Shown here: positions 1 to 10,040 of the stretch, piece by piece | Numbering within the stretch: the stretch's first letter is position 1 | How the letters are laid out: every line of letters begins with the position of its first letter | Assembly (NCBI GenBank): GCA_001701135.1 | Contig: DAAN01000026.1 | Span: 14,633 to 78,632 of the forward strand | Direction: 5' to 3' | Source: Bacteroidales bacterium H3 | GTDB taxonomy: Bacteria > Bacteroidota > Bacteroidia > Bacteroidales > Muribaculaceae | Length of the DNA stretch: 64,000 nt | Notes under the pieces: model-generated | Seen by the model: the letters and a program-made list of their open reading frames with translations, nothing else | What the model was told of the DNA's origin: nothing | Databases searched by the model: none | Translations under genes and position numbers: made by a program

Positions 1-1
1 A

Positions 2-1276
2 AAACAAAAATATCGCCAGCGTATAGCCGATGCCCTTCTATCCCGAAAACTTGCGGGAAAGGGTGCTGTGGTGATTGAAGGAGCGAAATGGTGTGGAAAA
101 ACCACTACAGCCGAACAACAGGCGCGTAGCATTCTGTATATGACCGCCCCCGGCAAAATACGGCAAAATATCGAATTATCCGAAATAAACCCGCTGATAT
201 TACTTCGCGGCGAAAAACCCCGGCTTATCGACGAATGGCAGGTTGCTCCAAAACTTTGGGATAGCATACGTTTTGAGGTAGATCATGCCCCGGAACTCGG
301 ACAATACATCCTTACCGGATCGTCCGTTCCGCCGGATATGTCGCAGGTGGTACACACCGGAACCGGGCGTTTCGGGTGGCTTCGCATGCGTCCCATGTCA
401 TTGTGGGAGTCGGGAGAATCCACCGGCGATATTTCTCTGGAAAATCTTTTTGACAGCCATATCGATGTTGAGGGCACTGCAAAAGCGTCTATTGAAGACA
501 TTGCATTCATAGCTTGCCGCGGAGGATGGCCTCTTGCAGTAGGCATGAACGGCATTACTGCCCTCGATCAGGCTTTCGACTATGTTACAGCCGTAGAGAC
601 TCGCGACATCACAGCTGCCGACGGCGTGGAACGCGAACCGGCACGTGTTCACAGGCTTATGCGTTCGCTTGCCCGTCATCAGGGGACACAGGCATCTTTC
701 AGCACTTTAAAGGCTGATATGGATGTCAATGAAGCGACCGACATCAGCACCGACACAATCGCATCATATATTCAGGCTCTGAAAAGAATATTTGTGGTGG
801 AAGACTCCGAGGCATGGAATCCGAATCTGCGATCAAAAACAGCGATACGCACATCCGACACACGCTACTTTACCGACCCCTCCATCGCCACGGCAGCGCT
901 TGGCCTGGGTCCGGCCGATCTCATTTCAGACCCTGCCACATTCGGTCTGGTATTCGAGACGCTTTGCGTGCGCGATTTACGGGTATATGCCGAGGCCATC
1001 AATGGAAATGTGTATCACTACCGTGACAAGAACGGATTGGAATGCGATGCGGTGGTGCATTTGCGCGACGGTCGCTATGGCCTTGTGGAAATAAAACTGG
1101 GAGGCGACAGACTGATAGACGAAGGAGCGGAGACACTGAAAGCTCTTTCCAATCAGATCGATGTCACAAAAATGAAAACACCTTCGTTTATGATGGTGCT
1201 GACAGCTACCGGCGATTATGCCTACCGTCGTGCCGACAACGTGCTTGTAGTACCGGTCAGCAGTCTCAAAAATTAA
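2..1276 (+). CDS. DUF4143-type AAA ATPase, 5' end outside window
   Basis: The reading frame is open from base 2, and residues before the first GTG (68) still read like the start of this family ([19 protein letters not shown]), so the gene begins upstream of the window. About 424 residues are visible. A Walker A-like motif (GAKWCGKTT) lies at about residues 29-37, followed by a Walker B-like LIDEWQ and a sensor-like TGSS. The C-terminal half fits DUF4143, with a nuclease-like stretch ([20 protein letters not shown]). The biological role of these ATPases is unsettled; they are common accessory genes of gut Bacteroidota and are sometimes proposed to work in defence or DNA metabolism. It ends 47 bases before ruvB and is probably transcribed separately from it. 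Confidence 0.85.
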   Translation, partial: KQKYRQRIADALLSRKLAGKGAVVIEGAKWCGKTTTAEQQARSILYMTAPGKIRQNIELSEINPLILLRGEKPRLIDEWQVAPKLWDSIRFEVDHAPELGQYILTGSSVPPDMSQVVHTGTGRFGWLRMRPMSLWESGESTGDISLENLFDSHIDVEGTAKASIEDIAFIACRGGWPLAVGMNGITALDQAFDYVTAVETRDITAADGVEREPARVHRLMRSLARHQGTQASFSTLKADMDVNEATDISTDTIASYIQALKRIFVVEDSEAWNPNLRSKTAIRTSDTRYFTDPSIATAALGLGPADLISDPATFGLVFETLCVRDLRVYAEAINGNVYHYRDKNGLECDAVVHLRDGRYGLVEIKLGGDRLIDEGAETLKALSNQIDVTKMKTPSFMMVLTATGDYAYRRADNVLVVPVSSLKN

Positions 1277-1307
1277 GTGTCAGGCGTAGAAAGTCGCTTT
1301 TTTTTGC

Positions 1308-1315
1308 TAAATTTG
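1308..1315 (+). promoter_or_regulatory. Bacteroidota -7 box (TAAATTTG) before ruvB
   Basis: TAAATTTG matches the TAnnTTTG -7 element of Bacteroidota. Transcription would begin about 7 bases downstream, almost at the ruvB ATG (1324), so the ruvB leader would be very short. A clear TTTG -33 element is not visible. Confidence 0.45.
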
Positions 1316-1323
1316 CGGTGAAT

Positions 1324-2355
1324 ATGGCAGAAGATTACGACATACGCTCCGAGGCTGTCCGCTCCAGCGCCGACAAGGAATTCGAACGGGCGCTGCGCCC
1401 GCAATGTTTCAACGACTTTTCCGGTCAGGACAAGGTGGTGAGCAATCTGCGCGTGTTTGTCGAAGCGGCGCGCCGACGCGGCGAAGCACTCGACCATCTG
1501 CTGCTCTACGGCCCTCCGGGGCTTGGAAAGACCACATTGTCGGCCATCATCGCCAACGAGCTGGGCGTGGGGTTCAAGGTCACCTCGGGTCCGGTGCTCG
1601 ACAAGCCGGGCGACCTGGCCGGTATCCTCACCTCTCTGGAGGAGAACGATGTGCTTTTCATCGACGAAATCCACCGTCTGAAGCCTGTGGTGGAGGAGTA
1701 TCTCTACTCCGCCATGGAGGATTACCGCATTGACATAATGATCGACAAGGGACCGGGAGCACGCTCGGTGCAGCTCACCCTGTCGCCCTTCACCCTCATC
1801 GGCGCCACCACCCGCTCGGGACTGCTGACGGCTCCGCTGCGTGCCCGCTTCGGCATTCCGATGCATCTGCAATATTACGACCACGAGGTACTGGAGATGA
1901 TCATCAGCCGTTCGGCGCGGCTTCTGGGCGTGGAGTGCACGCCTGTGGCAGCTCACGAGATGGCACTCCGCTCGCGCGGCACGCCCCGTATCGCCAACCG
2001 CCTGCTGCGTCGCGTGCGCGACTTCGCCCTGGTGCGCGGCTCAGGAAAAATCGACCCCGAAATCACCCGCTATGCCCTGGAGGCGCTCAACATCGACCGC
2101 TACGGGCTCGACGAAATCGACAACCGCATCCTCTCCACCATCATCAACAAATTCGGCGGCGGCCCCGTGGGGCTGAGCACCATCGCCACCGCCATCGGCG
2201 AGGACGCCGGCACTCTGGAGGAGGTCTACGAACCCTTCCTCATCAAAGAGGGCTTCATAAAGCGCACCCCCCGCGGCCGCGAGGTCACCGACCTGGCATG
2301 GCGCCATCTCGGTCTCGACCGCCCCGGTTTCGCCGGTCTCTTCGACCAGCCTTAG
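1324..2355 (+). CDS. ruvB: Holliday junction branch migration ATPase RuvB
   Basis: RuvB is the hexameric motor that, with RuvA, migrates Holliday junctions before RuvC cleavage. The 343-aa product has the usual family length. Walker [10 protein letters not shown] is at residues 63-71, Walker B with DEIH at 114-117, and the sensor/arginine-finger region GATTRSGLL starts near residue 160; the C-terminal winged helix follows ([16 protein letters not shown]). The frame is open upstream to 1042, but that part is out-of-frame coding sequence of the ATPase gene; ATG 1324 gives the family-typical N-terminus MAEDYDIR. The next gene begins 40 bases downstream, so ruvB probably heads a plus-strand operon with the flippase, alpha-galactosidase and glycosyltransferase genes. 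ruvA and ruvC are not nearby. Confidence 0.97.
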   Translation: MAEDYDIRSEAVRSSADKEFERALRPQCFNDFSGQDKVVSNLRVFVEAARRRGEALDHLLLYGPPGLGKTTLSAIIANELGVGFKVTSGPVLDKPGDLAGILTSLEENDVLFIDEIHRLKPVVEEYLYSAMEDYRIDIMIDKGPGARSVQLTLSPFTLIGATTRSGLLTAPLRARFGIPMHLQYYDHEVLEMIISRSARLLGVECTPVAAHEMALRSRGTPRIANRLLRRVRDFALVRGSGKIDPEITRYALEALNIDRYGLDEIDNRILSTIINKFGGGPVGLSTIATAIGEDAGTLEEVYEPFLIKEGFIKRTPRGREVTDLAWRHLGLDRPGFAGLFDQP

Positions 2356-2395
2356 CCCCCGTCACCACTTACCAATCACCTGCGACAACAATCTC

Positions 2396-3889
2396 ATGGC
2401 TTCAATCAGGTCGCTATTCAAAGACATCGCCATCTATGGCGTCAGCTCCATCGTGGGGCGCTTTCTCAACTGGTGCCTGGTGCCGATGTACACCTATCTG
2501 TTCTCGGCATTCGACTATGGCATCGTCACCAACATCAATGCCTACGTGGCGCTGGCGCTGGTGATTCTCACCTACGGACTCGAGACCGGATTCTTCCGCT
2601 TCGCAAACCACGACCGCTGGAACGACCCCATGCAGGTCTACACCACCGCCCTTACATCGCTGGGCACCACATCCATCCTGTTCATCATCGCCGGATGCCT
2701 CCTCTCGCCCCGGCTGGCCGGGCTGCTCGAGTGTGCCGACCATCCCTCGTTTATCTGGATGATGGTGGTCACCGTAGGCATCGACGCCTACACCGCTCTC
2801 CCCTTCGCCTATCTGCGCTACCGCAAGCGCCCCATGCGCTTCGCCACACTCAAACTGGTCAACATCGGCCTCAACATCGGCCTCAACCTCTTTTTCATCC
2901 TCCTGTGCCCCTGGCTGCAGAGCCATGCGCCCGGGTGGATCGACTGGTTCTACAACCCCTCGTTCGGCATCGGCTACATATTCCTCGCCAACCTTATCAG
3001 TTCGGCGGTGATACTGCTGCTGCTCTACCCCGAAGTGGCATGCGTGCGCTACAGCTTCAACCGCCGGCTGCTCCACGAGATGCTGGTCTACAGCTATCCC
3101 ATCCTCATCCTGGGCATCGCCGGCATCATGAACCAGACCATCGACAAAATCCTCTATCCCATCCTCATCCCCGACCGCGCCGCGGCGCTCGAGGGGCTGG
3201 GCATCTACGGCGCCAACTACAAGATAGCCATAGTGATGGTGATGTTCACCCAGGCATTCCGCTTTGCCTACGAACCCTTCATCTTCGCCCAGAACAAGGA
3301 GGTGAAAGGGCGCGACAAAGATGCCTCCTACTCCACAGCCATGAACTGGTTTGTGGTCTGCGGCCTTGTAATCTTCTTAGGGGTGATGTTTTACCTGCCG
3401 GTGCTGCGCTATTTCATCGCGCCCCGCTTCTTCCCGGGACTGAAAGTGGTGCCGGTGATAATGATGGCGGAGTTTTTCGCCGGCATCTTCTTTAACCTCT
3501 CGCTGTGGTATAAACTTAGCGACCGCCCCATCTGGGGCACCTGGTTCTCGCTGTCGGGCCTGGCAGTGACGCTGATACTCAACGTGGTGCTTGTGCCCGT
3601 CTACGGCTATATGGGGTGCGCCTGGGCCGCATTCTTCTGCTATCTGCTGATGATGGCGGCCAGCTATCTCACCGGCCGCCGATATTATCCCATCCCCTAC
3701 CAATTAGGCAAGCTCGGCCTCTATGTGATTTCGGCGCTCGCCATCTGGGGTGCCGCAACCCTGCTGACCACCGAAAACAACTGGATCGACTTCCCGGTGC
3801 GCGCGCTGCTGCTGGTGCTCTTCGTGGCCTCGGTGCTCGGCGTGAACCGCATCATAGACCGGCGCCGACCCATCCGTGTCACCGCCTGA
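2396..3889 (+). CDS. Polysaccharide flippase (MATE/Wzx-like, MurJ superfamily)
   Basis: A 497-aa integral membrane protein with about 12-14 hydrophobic segments spread over its length, starting with SLFKDIAIYGVSSIVGRFLN, the typical opening of Bacteroidota polysaccharide biosynthesis proteins of the Wzx/RfbX group. Such proteins flip lipid-linked sugars across the inner membrane. In Bacteroidota a homologue regularly follows ruvB, which fits the position here. No substrate can be read from the sequence. It lies 40 bases after ruvB and 31 bases before the alpha-galactosidase start, with no terminator visible, so cotranscription is likely. Confidence 0.85.
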   Translation: MASIRSLFKDIAIYGVSSIVGRFLNWCLVPMYTYLFSAFDYGIVTNINAYVALALVILTYGLETGFFRFANHDRWNDPMQVYTTALTSLGTTSILFIIAGCLLSPRLAGLLECADHPSFIWMMVVTVGIDAYTALPFAYLRYRKRPMRFATLKLVNIGLNIGLNLFFILLCPWLQSHAPGWIDWFYNPSFGIGYIFLANLISSAVILLLLYPEVACVRYSFNRRLLHEMLVYSYPILILGIAGIMNQTIDKILYPILIPDRAAALEGLGIYGANYKIAIVMVMFTQAFRFAYEPFIFAQNKEVKGRDKDASYSTAMNWFVVCGLVIFLGVMFYLPVLRYFIAPRFFPGLKVVPVIMMAEFFAGIFFNLSLWYKLSDRPIWGTWFSLSGLAVTLILNVVLVPVYGYMGCAWAAFFCYLLMMAASYLTGRRYYPIPYQLGKLGLYVISALAIWGAATLLTTENNWIDFPVRALLLVLFVASVLGVNRIIDRRRPIRVTA

Positions 3890-3920
3890 ACCCCTCGACA
3901 TAACCAAATCAATATCATAT

Positions 3921-6119
3921 ATGAAACAACTGACAACCATCCTGGCAGCCTCGTTTATCGCGACAGCGGCTTTTGCCGCCGCCCCCGATGCCGGAAAAAC
4001 CATCCGCATCTCCACCGACAACACCGACCTCATCCTCAAGGTGGGCGACAACGGCCGCCTCTACCAGACCTATCTCGGTCCGAAATTCATGCATGAGGCC
4101 GACGTGGCCATTCCCGGTTGGACGCAGTATGCCGCCAGCGACGGCGCCGTGTGCACCCGCGGCTGGGAGGCATACTCCACCTCGGGCAACGAGGATTTCT
4201 TCGAACCCGCCCTCGGCATCACCCACGCCGACGGCAACATGACCACATATCTCTATTACACCGGCTCCTCGACCGAAAAAATCGATGGAGGCACCCTCAC
4301 CCGCATCAACCTCCGCGACAACAAATATCCGGTCGATGTGACGCTCTTCTATGCGGCATATCCCGCCGAAAATGTGATAAAGACATGGACCGAAATATCG
4401 CATCAGGAAAAGAAACCGATAACCATGCAGCAATATGCCTCGGCCATGCTCTATTTCAACGAGCCTGAATACTGGCTGACAGAGTTCAGCGGCGACTGGG
4501 CGAAGGAAGCCGGCATGTCGAGCCAGCAGCTGCAGTATGGCAAAAAGATAATCGACACCAAGCTCGGCAGCCGCGCCGCCATGCACACATCCCCCTTCTT
4601 CGAGGTGGGACTCGACGGTCCGGTCAGGGAGAACAGCGGCGAGGTGCTGATGGGCACCCTGGGCTGGACAGGCAATTTCCGGTTCACATTCGAGGTGGAC
4701 AACGTGGGGAATCTCCGCGTAATCTCAGGCATCAACCCCTACGCCTCCAATTATGAGCTTAAGGCCGGAGAGGTGTTCACCACCCCCGAATTCATCTTCA
4801 CTCTGAGCTACGACGGCGCCTCGCAGGGTTCGCGCAACCTTCAGGCATGGGCGCGCAAATATGGCGTAAAGGATGGAGAGGGCTCGCGCCTCACGCTTCT
4901 CAACAACTGGGAAAACACCGGCTTCAATTTCAATCAGGAGATACTCGCCGAACTTATGGGCGAGGCTAAGGATCTGGGCGTCGACATGTTCCTTCTTGAC
5001 GACGGATGGTTCGGCAACAAATATCCCCGCAAGGATGACCACGCCGGTCTGGGCGACTGGGAGGCCACCCGCTCAAAGCTCCCCGGCGGCGTTCCCGCCC
5101 TGGTGAAAGCGGCAAAAGATGCCGGCGTGAAATTCGGCATCTGGATCGAGCCTGAAATGGTCAATCCTAAAAGCGAGCTGTTTGAGAAACACCCCGAATG
5201 GGTGATCCGTCAGCCCAACCGCGACACATACCTCTATCGCAACCAGCTCGTGCTCGACATGGGCAACCCACGGGTGCAGGATTATGTGTTCGGCGTCGTT
5301 GACAATATCCTCACCGAGAATCCCGATGTGGCATACTTCAAATGGGACTGCAACAGCCCCATCACTAATATCTATTCACCCTACGCCAAAGACCGCCAGG
5401 GTCAGCTCTATGTCGACCATGTGCGCGGCATATACAACGTGCTCAACCGCATCAAGGAGAAATATCCCTCCGTGCCCATGATGCTCTGCTCGGGTGGCGG
5501 TGGCCGCTGCGACTACGAGGCATTGAAATATTTCACCGAATTCTGGTGCTCCGACAACACCGACCCGGTGGAGCGCGCCTACATCCAGTGGGGATTCTCG
5601 CAGTTCTTCCCCGCGAAAGTGATGGCCGCCCACGTGACAAGCTGGAACAAGAGCACATCGGTGAAATTCCGCACCGACATGGCATCCATGTGCAAACTCG
5701 GATTCGACATAGGCCTCAAGGAACTTTCGGCCGACGAACTCGCCTATTGTCAGGAGGCAATCGCCAACTGGAAGCGCCTCAACCCGGCCATAATGGATGG
5801 CACGCAGTATCGCCTCGTGTCGCCCTACGAGAGCAACCACATGGCTGTGGAGTATGTCGACGACAGCAAAAACATGGGCGTTGTCTTCGCCTACGACCTC
5901 GCTCCCCGCTTCAAGGAGAAGCTCCACCGGGTGAAACTCCAGGGACTCGACCCCGCCCGGCGCTATCGCGTAAAGGAGATCAACCTCATGCCCGGAGCAG
6001 GCTCCACATTACCCGAAAACGACATGACCTTCACGGGCGATTACCTGATGAAAGTGGGTCTCGATCTGTTCTCCCCGGACCGCTATAAATCGAAAGTGGT
6101 GGAGCTTTCGGCTGAATAA
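3921..6119 (+). CDS. GH36 alpha-galactosidase, secreted
   Basis: A 732-aa glycoside hydrolase of family 36 that removes terminal alpha-galactosyl residues (raffinose-type sugars, galactomannan side chains). The chosen ATG gives a clean signal peptide (MKQLTTILAASFIATAAFA); the frame is open from 3876 but that N-terminal extension would bury the signal. The nucleophile motif YFKWDCN is near residue 474, the glycine-rich CSGGGGRCD near 522, and the general acid region WCSDNTD near 543, so all catalytic elements of GH36 are present. Export to the periplasm or surface is expected; there is no lipobox. Upstream flippase and downstream glycosyltransferase suggest a loose carbohydrate cluster rather than a canonical PUL, because no SusC/SusD pair is present. 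Confidence 0.93.
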   Translation: MKQLTTILAASFIATAAFAAAPDAGKTIRISTDNTDLILKVGDNGRLYQTYLGPKFMHEADVAIPGWTQYAASDGAVCTRGWEAYSTSGNEDFFEPALGITHADGNMTTYLYYTGSSTEKIDGGTLTRINLRDNKYPVDVTLFYAAYPAENVIKTWTEISHQEKKPITMQQYASAMLYFNEPEYWLTEFSGDWAKEAGMSSQQLQYGKKIIDTKLGSRAAMHTSPFFEVGLDGPVRENSGEVLMGTLGWTGNFRFTFEVDNVGNLRVISGINPYASNYELKAGEVFTTPEFIFTLSYDGASQGSRNLQAWARKYGVKDGEGSRLTLLNNWENTGFNFNQEILAELMGEAKDLGVDMFLLDDGWFGNKYPRKDDHAGLGDWEATRSKLPGGVPALVKAAKDAGVKFGIWIEPEMVNPKSELFEKHPEWVIRQPNRDTYLYRNQLVLDMGNPRVQDYVFGVVDNILTENPDVAYFKWDCNSPITNIYSPYAKDRQGQLYVDHVRGIYNVLNRIKEKYPSVPMMLCSGGGGRCDYEALKYFTEFWCSDNTDPVERAYIQWGFSQFFPAKVMAAHVTSWNKSTSVKFRTDMASMCKLGFDIGLKELSADELAYCQEAIANWKRLNPAIMDGTQYRLVSPYESNHMAVEYVDDSKNMGVVFAYDLAPRFKEKLHRVKLQGLDPARRYRVKEINLMPGAGSTLPENDMTFTGDYLMKVGLDLFSPDRYKSKVVELSAE

Positions 6120-6169
6120 TATTCGCCGGCGGCTCTGCATTTCCTGAAGCTCCGTTCCTAAAGTTACTT

Positions 6170-7474
6170 ATGAAGATAGCCATACTGTCGACCAACTACG
6201 ACCTCGGAGGCGCCGCAATCGTCACACGGCGGCTCACCGACGCGCTGCGTGCCCTCGGACACGACGCCCGCATGATTGTGGCGCGCCCCGGGGGCGCCGA
6301 CAGCGCCGACCCGGCGGTGATGGCGGTCGACCGCAGGCGCTGGCTTGTGGCATTTCTGCGCGAGCGGCTGCAGCTGTGGCTGCGCGGGGTGAAACGCCGC
6401 AATCTGTTCAAGATTTCCACCGGTCTGTTTGGTGTGGATCTCCACCTCCACCCATTCGTGCAGGAGGCCGACGCCGTAATCATAGGATGGGCCTCGCAGG
6501 GATTTCTCTCGCTCGACTCCATGGCCGCCATCATTGCCACCGGCAAACCGGTGCTCTACATGATGCACGACCTCTGGGCCGCCACATGCCTGTGCCACAT
6601 GCCGGGCGAGTGCCGCAGCTTCAGTCAGCCCGGCCACTTCATGAAATGCAAATATCTGGGCAACAGCGACAGGCTGGCAACGCTCGCCGCAGCTGTCTCA
6701 AACCGCAAGATGGAGCTGTTCCGCGCCGGGAATCTGCGGCTGGTGGCCGTGTCGACATGGCAGCGCGACCAAGTGGAGTCAAGTGCTCTGATAATGCCCG
6801 CCCACCCCGTTGAGGTGGTGCCGCACGCATTCCCCGCAGAACTTTTCCTCCCGGGGGAGAAGACCGATGCGGAGGGGCGCCGGACCATAGTGATGGCCGC
6901 GGCCTCGCTCGACGACCCCATAAAGGATATGCCCACAGCCATCGACGCCCTCAACACATTTGCCTACGAATATCCCGAAGATGCCCGCGGGGTTGAGGTG
7001 CATTTCACCGGTGTGCTGAAAGACCCCTCGGTGCTCTCGCGCCTGCGGCTCCCCTACACCCACCACGGTCTTGTGGACCAGGAGGAGTTGCGGCGGCTCT
7101 ATGCGGGCGCCACCGTGGTGATGAGTTCATCGAAATATGAGACAATGGGTGCCACGCTCATGGAGGGTATGGCCTGCGGCGCCATTCCGGTGACATTCGG
7201 CGAGGCCGGCCAGCGCGATGTGGTCACCGATGCCGTCAACGGTTTCATAGCTCCGGCGCACACGGCAGCCTCGTTGGCATTCGCATTGTCGACAGCCATG
7301 TCGACAGCCCGTGCGGTAGCTTCAGGCGACCCCGACGCTCCCGCCGGTTTCTCGCCTGCTGAGCTGCACGCCTCTGTGGCCTCGCGGTTTGCCCCGGAGA
7401 CCATAGCCCGACGCATCCTTGCCCTCCTCACTCCCGTCGAGCCGACAATTTCCTCTAAAGGGGGAAACTTTTGA
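6170..7474 (+). CDS. Glycosyltransferase, GT4-like (GT-B fold)
   Basis: A 434-aa cytoplasmic glycosyltransferase. The N-terminus MKIAILSTNYDLGGAAI with the GGA loop is typical of GT-B nucleotide-sugar transferases, and the C-terminal half carries the retaining GT4 signature SKYETMGATLMEGMACG with the paired glutamates, followed by a DVVTDAVNGF stretch. Homologues add sugars to surface polysaccharides or glycolipids; donor and acceptor cannot be inferred. It starts 50 bases after the alpha-galactosidase and is the last plus-strand gene before the convergent uvrC. Confidence 0.85.
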   Translation: MKIAILSTNYDLGGAAIVTRRLTDALRALGHDARMIVARPGGADSADPAVMAVDRRRWLVAFLRERLQLWLRGVKRRNLFKISTGLFGVDLHLHPFVQEADAVIIGWASQGFLSLDSMAAIIATGKPVLYMMHDLWAATCLCHMPGECRSFSQPGHFMKCKYLGNSDRLATLAAAVSNRKMELFRAGNLRLVAVSTWQRDQVESSALIMPAHPVEVVPHAFPAELFLPGEKTDAEGRRTIVMAAASLDDPIKDMPTAIDALNTFAYEYPEDARGVEVHFTGVLKDPSVLSRLRLPYTHHGLVDQEELRRLYAGATVVMSSSKYETMGATLMEGMACGAIPVTFGEAGQRDVVTDAVNGFIAPAHTAASLAFALSTAMSTARAVASGDPDAPAGFSPAELHASVASRFAPETIARRILALLTPVEPTISSKGGNF

Positions 7475-7483
7475 CGAAAAACT

Positions 7484-7498
7484 TCACCTTTAAGGTGA
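7484..7498. terminator. Short palindrome between convergent genes
   Basis: TCACCTTTAAGGTGA is a perfect 7-bp inverted repeat around a single central base, between the stops of the glycosyltransferase and uvrC. It may be part of a bidirectional terminator, but the loop is too small for a normal hairpin and there is no strong T run, so this is a weak call. Confidence 0.25.
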
Positions 7499-7540
7499 CA
7501 TTATATTAGAGATTGAACTGAGAAAGTCAAAAGGATGAAT

Positions 7541-9361
7541 TCATGGGGTGGTGAAGTGGGCGCGCACAACCTTTGCTTTGGCGGGGCCGATTACTTCAGC
7601 CAGAGCGTCGACCGTGGCCTGCGAAATCCGCTTCACGCTCTTGAAATGGCTCAGCAGAGCCTGCTCGGTGGCCGGTCCAACCCCGGGAATTTTCGACAGT
7701 TCGCTCACTATGGCCGACTTTGAACGGCGGTCGCGGTGATGCGTGATGCCGAAGCGGTGCGCCTCGTCGCGCAGATGCTGCACCACCTTAAGCGACTCGG
7801 AATTCTTGTCGATATAGAGGGGCACCGAATCGCCTGGGAAATAGATCTCCTCCAGACGTTTGGCAATGCCCACAAGGGCTATTTTGCCGCGCAGCCCAAT
7901 CTCGTCGAGAGCCTCCACAGCCGACGACAGCTGCCCTTTGCCGCCGTCGACCACAATGAGCTGCGGCAGATCGTCGGGCGATTCCTGCATCAGACGAGTG
8001 TAGCGGCGGGTCAATACCTCTTTCATCGAGGCGAAATCGTCGGGCCCCACCACAGTCTTGATATTGAAGTGGCGGTAATCCTTCTTCGACGGCTTTGCGT
8101 CGCGGAACACCACGCACGACGCTACCGGATTGGTGCCCTGGATGTTGGAGTTATCGAAGCACTCTATGTGGCGGGGCAGCTCCGACAGGCGGAAATCGGC
8201 CTTGATGCGTTCGAGTGTCTTCATGGTGCGTTTCTCGGGATCGGTGCGCTCGAGATGTTTCAGGGCGTCGGCGCGGCGCTGACGCGCGTTGCGCCGGGCC
8301 ACGTCGAGCAGCTTGGCGCGGTCGCCTCTCTGAGGCACCGTCACGGTTACGCCGGGAAACTCCATATCAGGTTCGCAATGAGCCACAACCTCGTCGTAAG
8401 TGACCCCGAAAGTGTCGGTAATCTCCTGCATGGCGTAGCTCAGAAGCTGGCCGGGGGTCTCCTTCAGGCGGCGTTTGTATTGCAGCGTGAGCGACCGCGT
8501 CACGGCTCCGCGGCGCACGTGCATATAGTTGATATATACGTCGTTGCCCCCGTCGTCATCGAAGCCGAAGACATCCACGTCGTCGAGGGCGGGACTGACT
8601 ATGGCGCTCCGGGCCTGATAGCGCTCTACAAGCTGATACTGCTCCTTAAGCTCCTGGGCCTGCTCGAAACGCAGCTCGGCCGACATGCGCTCCATTTCAG
8701 AGCGCAGATGCGCCAGCAGCTGGCCGGTGTCGCCGCGCAGTATCTGGCGCACATTCTCGATATACTGCCCGTAATCCTCGGGCGAAATCAGCCCCGTGCA
8801 GCAGCCGGGGCAACGTTTCAGGTGGTATTCCAGACATAGGCGCCCCTTACCGCGGGCCAGGGAATCGGGAGTGACAGGCACCCGGCAGCCGCGGATGGGG
8901 TAGAGTTCGCGGATGAGGTCGAGCACGGCGCGCGCCGCCCCCACATTGGTGTAGGGGCCGTAGTAGCGGGCGCCATCGCGGAGTCGCTGACGGGTGAGAA
9001 ACACCCGGGGATACATCTCCTTGGTCACGCATATCCACGGGTAGGATTTGTCATCCTTGAGCAGCACATTGTAGCGGGGCTTATACTCCTTGATCATCGA
9101 GTTCTCGAGATTCAGGGCATCGGCCTCGGTGGGCACTACAATCGAATTCATGTCGGCGATGGCGCGTACCAGCAGATTGGTGCGCAGCACGTCGTGTGTG
9201 CGGTTGAAGTAGCTGCTGACGCGGCGTTTGAGGTTCTTGGCCTTGCCCACATAGATCACGGTACCATCGGAGTCGTAGTACATGTACACGCCCGGAGTCT
9301 CGGGCAGCAGGGCGATCTTCTCCTGCAATTCCGGCGATTTGTTTTTAGAATGTTTACCCAT
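7541..9361 (-). CDS. uvrC: UvrABC excinuclease subunit C
   Basis: UvrC makes both incisions in nucleotide excision repair. The 606-aa protein shows the N-terminal GIY-YIG nuclease domain (GVYMYYDSDG and VIYVGKAKNLKRRV, about residues 16-50), a UVR segment that contacts UvrB (around residue 205-240), the C-terminal RNase H-like endonuclease domain (IECFDNSNIQGTNPVAS, near residue 400) and two helix-hairpin-helix motifs at the end (LSKIPGVGPATEQALLSHF). The frame extends 18 codons further upstream, but ATG 9361 gives MGKHSKNK and overlaps the upstream gene by 8 bases, as expected for coupled translation. It is the last gene of the minus-strand run that begins with lplA. Confidence 0.97.
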   Translation of the reverse strand: MGKHSKNKSPELQEKIALLPETPGVYMYYDSDGTVIYVGKAKNLKRRVSSYFNRTHDVLRTNLLVRAIADMNSIVVPTEADALNLENSMIKEYKPRYNVLLKDDKSYPWICVTKEMYPRVFLTRQRLRDGARYYGPYTNVGAARAVLDLIRELYPIRGCRVPVTPDSLARGKGRLCLEYHLKRCPGCCTGLISPEDYGQYIENVRQILRGDTGQLLAHLRSEMERMSAELRFEQAQELKEQYQLVERYQARSAIVSPALDDVDVFGFDDDGGNDVYINYMHVRRGAVTRSLTLQYKRRLKETPGQLLSYAMQEITDTFGVTYDEVVAHCEPDMEFPGVTVTVPQRGDRAKLLDVARRNARQRRADALKHLERTDPEKRTMKTLERIKADFRLSELPRHIECFDNSNIQGTNPVASCVVFRDAKPSKKDYRHFNIKTVVGPDDFASMKEVLTRRYTRLMQESPDDLPQLIVVDGGKGQLSSAVEALDEIGLRGKIALVGIAKRLEEIYFPGDSVPLYIDKNSESLKVVQHLRDEAHRFGITHHRDRRSKSAIVSELSKIPGVGPATEQALLSHFKSVKRISQATVDALAEVIGPAKAKVVRAHFTTP

Positions 9362-10040
9362 TGGAGTGTGTGTTCTCGTTGAGGATGAGCCTGAACACCG
9401 GATGGTGGTATTCAAACCCCACGATGCCGGCTGATACCAGAGCCGTAAGAGCCTCCTCGGCGGCGCCGCGCGAGAGGTGGCAGTCGATCATGAGTTCTTC
9501 GACCGAAGCATGCCCGCGCCGGGCAAGAGCGGCCGTCAGCAGCGAGCCTTCGGCGCCGCAGAGCGCCAGCGGACTCTGCGAGCACTGCTGCCGCCATGCG
9601 CGCACCATCAGCGGATGTGCCAGGATGTTCTCGTCGGCCACGCGGTAATAGGCGCGCCAGCGGCCATCGTCGTCGCGGCATTCCACAGGCCGACGCGCGG
9701 CGCGCGGTATGCTCGCACGGAGCACCACGGCACCGCCATCGCAGCGGAAAGTGCGCATCTCCACCTCCACGGCGGGACGGCAATAGATTTCGGCAGCCGC
9801 CTCTATCACATGTATATCCTCCTCGGAGCGGATGCCGGCCACCACGCCGTTGTCCTTTACGCCGACGAGCAGCAGGCCGCCGTCGTTGTTGGCGAAAGCC
9901 GATATGGAACGGGCTATCTTCCGGGCATCGGAAATCTGGAATTTGAAATCCTGATGCTCGTGTTCGCCCTCCTCGATCAGACGGGAAATATAGAATTTGC
10001 CACGGATGGCATGAAGATCTTTGTTCGGTATACTACTCAT
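9354..10040 (-). CDS. AlbA_2 (Schlafen-type) putative DNA-binding protein
   Basis: A 228-aa protein with an N-terminal AlbA_2/Schlafen domain, recognised by HQDFKFQISDARKIARSISA and the following FANNDGGLLLVGVKDNG. The C-terminal part (about residues 160-228) looks like a small helical winged-helix segment. In Bacteroidota such proteins commonly neighbour DNA repair or housekeeping genes and their function is unknown; a regulatory or nucleic-acid-binding role is an inference from the fold. The start codon overlaps the lpd stop (ATGA-type overlap at 10037-10040) and its end overlaps the uvrC start, so it is translationally coupled to both. Confidence 0.8.
   Translation of the reverse strand: MSSIPNKDLHAIRGKFYISRLIEEGEHEHQDFKFQISDARKIARSISAFANNDGGLLLVGVKDNGVVAGIRSEEDIHVIEAAAEIYCRPAVEVEMRTFRCDGGAVVLRASIPRAARRPVECRDDDGRWRAYYRVADENILAHPLMVRAWRQQCSQSPLALCGAEGSLLTAALARRGHASVEELMIDCHLSRGAAEEALTALVSAGIVGFEYHHPVFRLILNENTHSNG

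Noticed and set aside
7736..8839. Plus-strand ORF of 367 codons opposite uvrC
   Set aside because: Exact antisense of a well-supported uvrC; GC-rich genomes give long shadow ORFs. The same holds for 10502-11539 (opposite lpd), 11728-12771 (opposite gcvPB) and 13247-14281 (opposite gcvPA).
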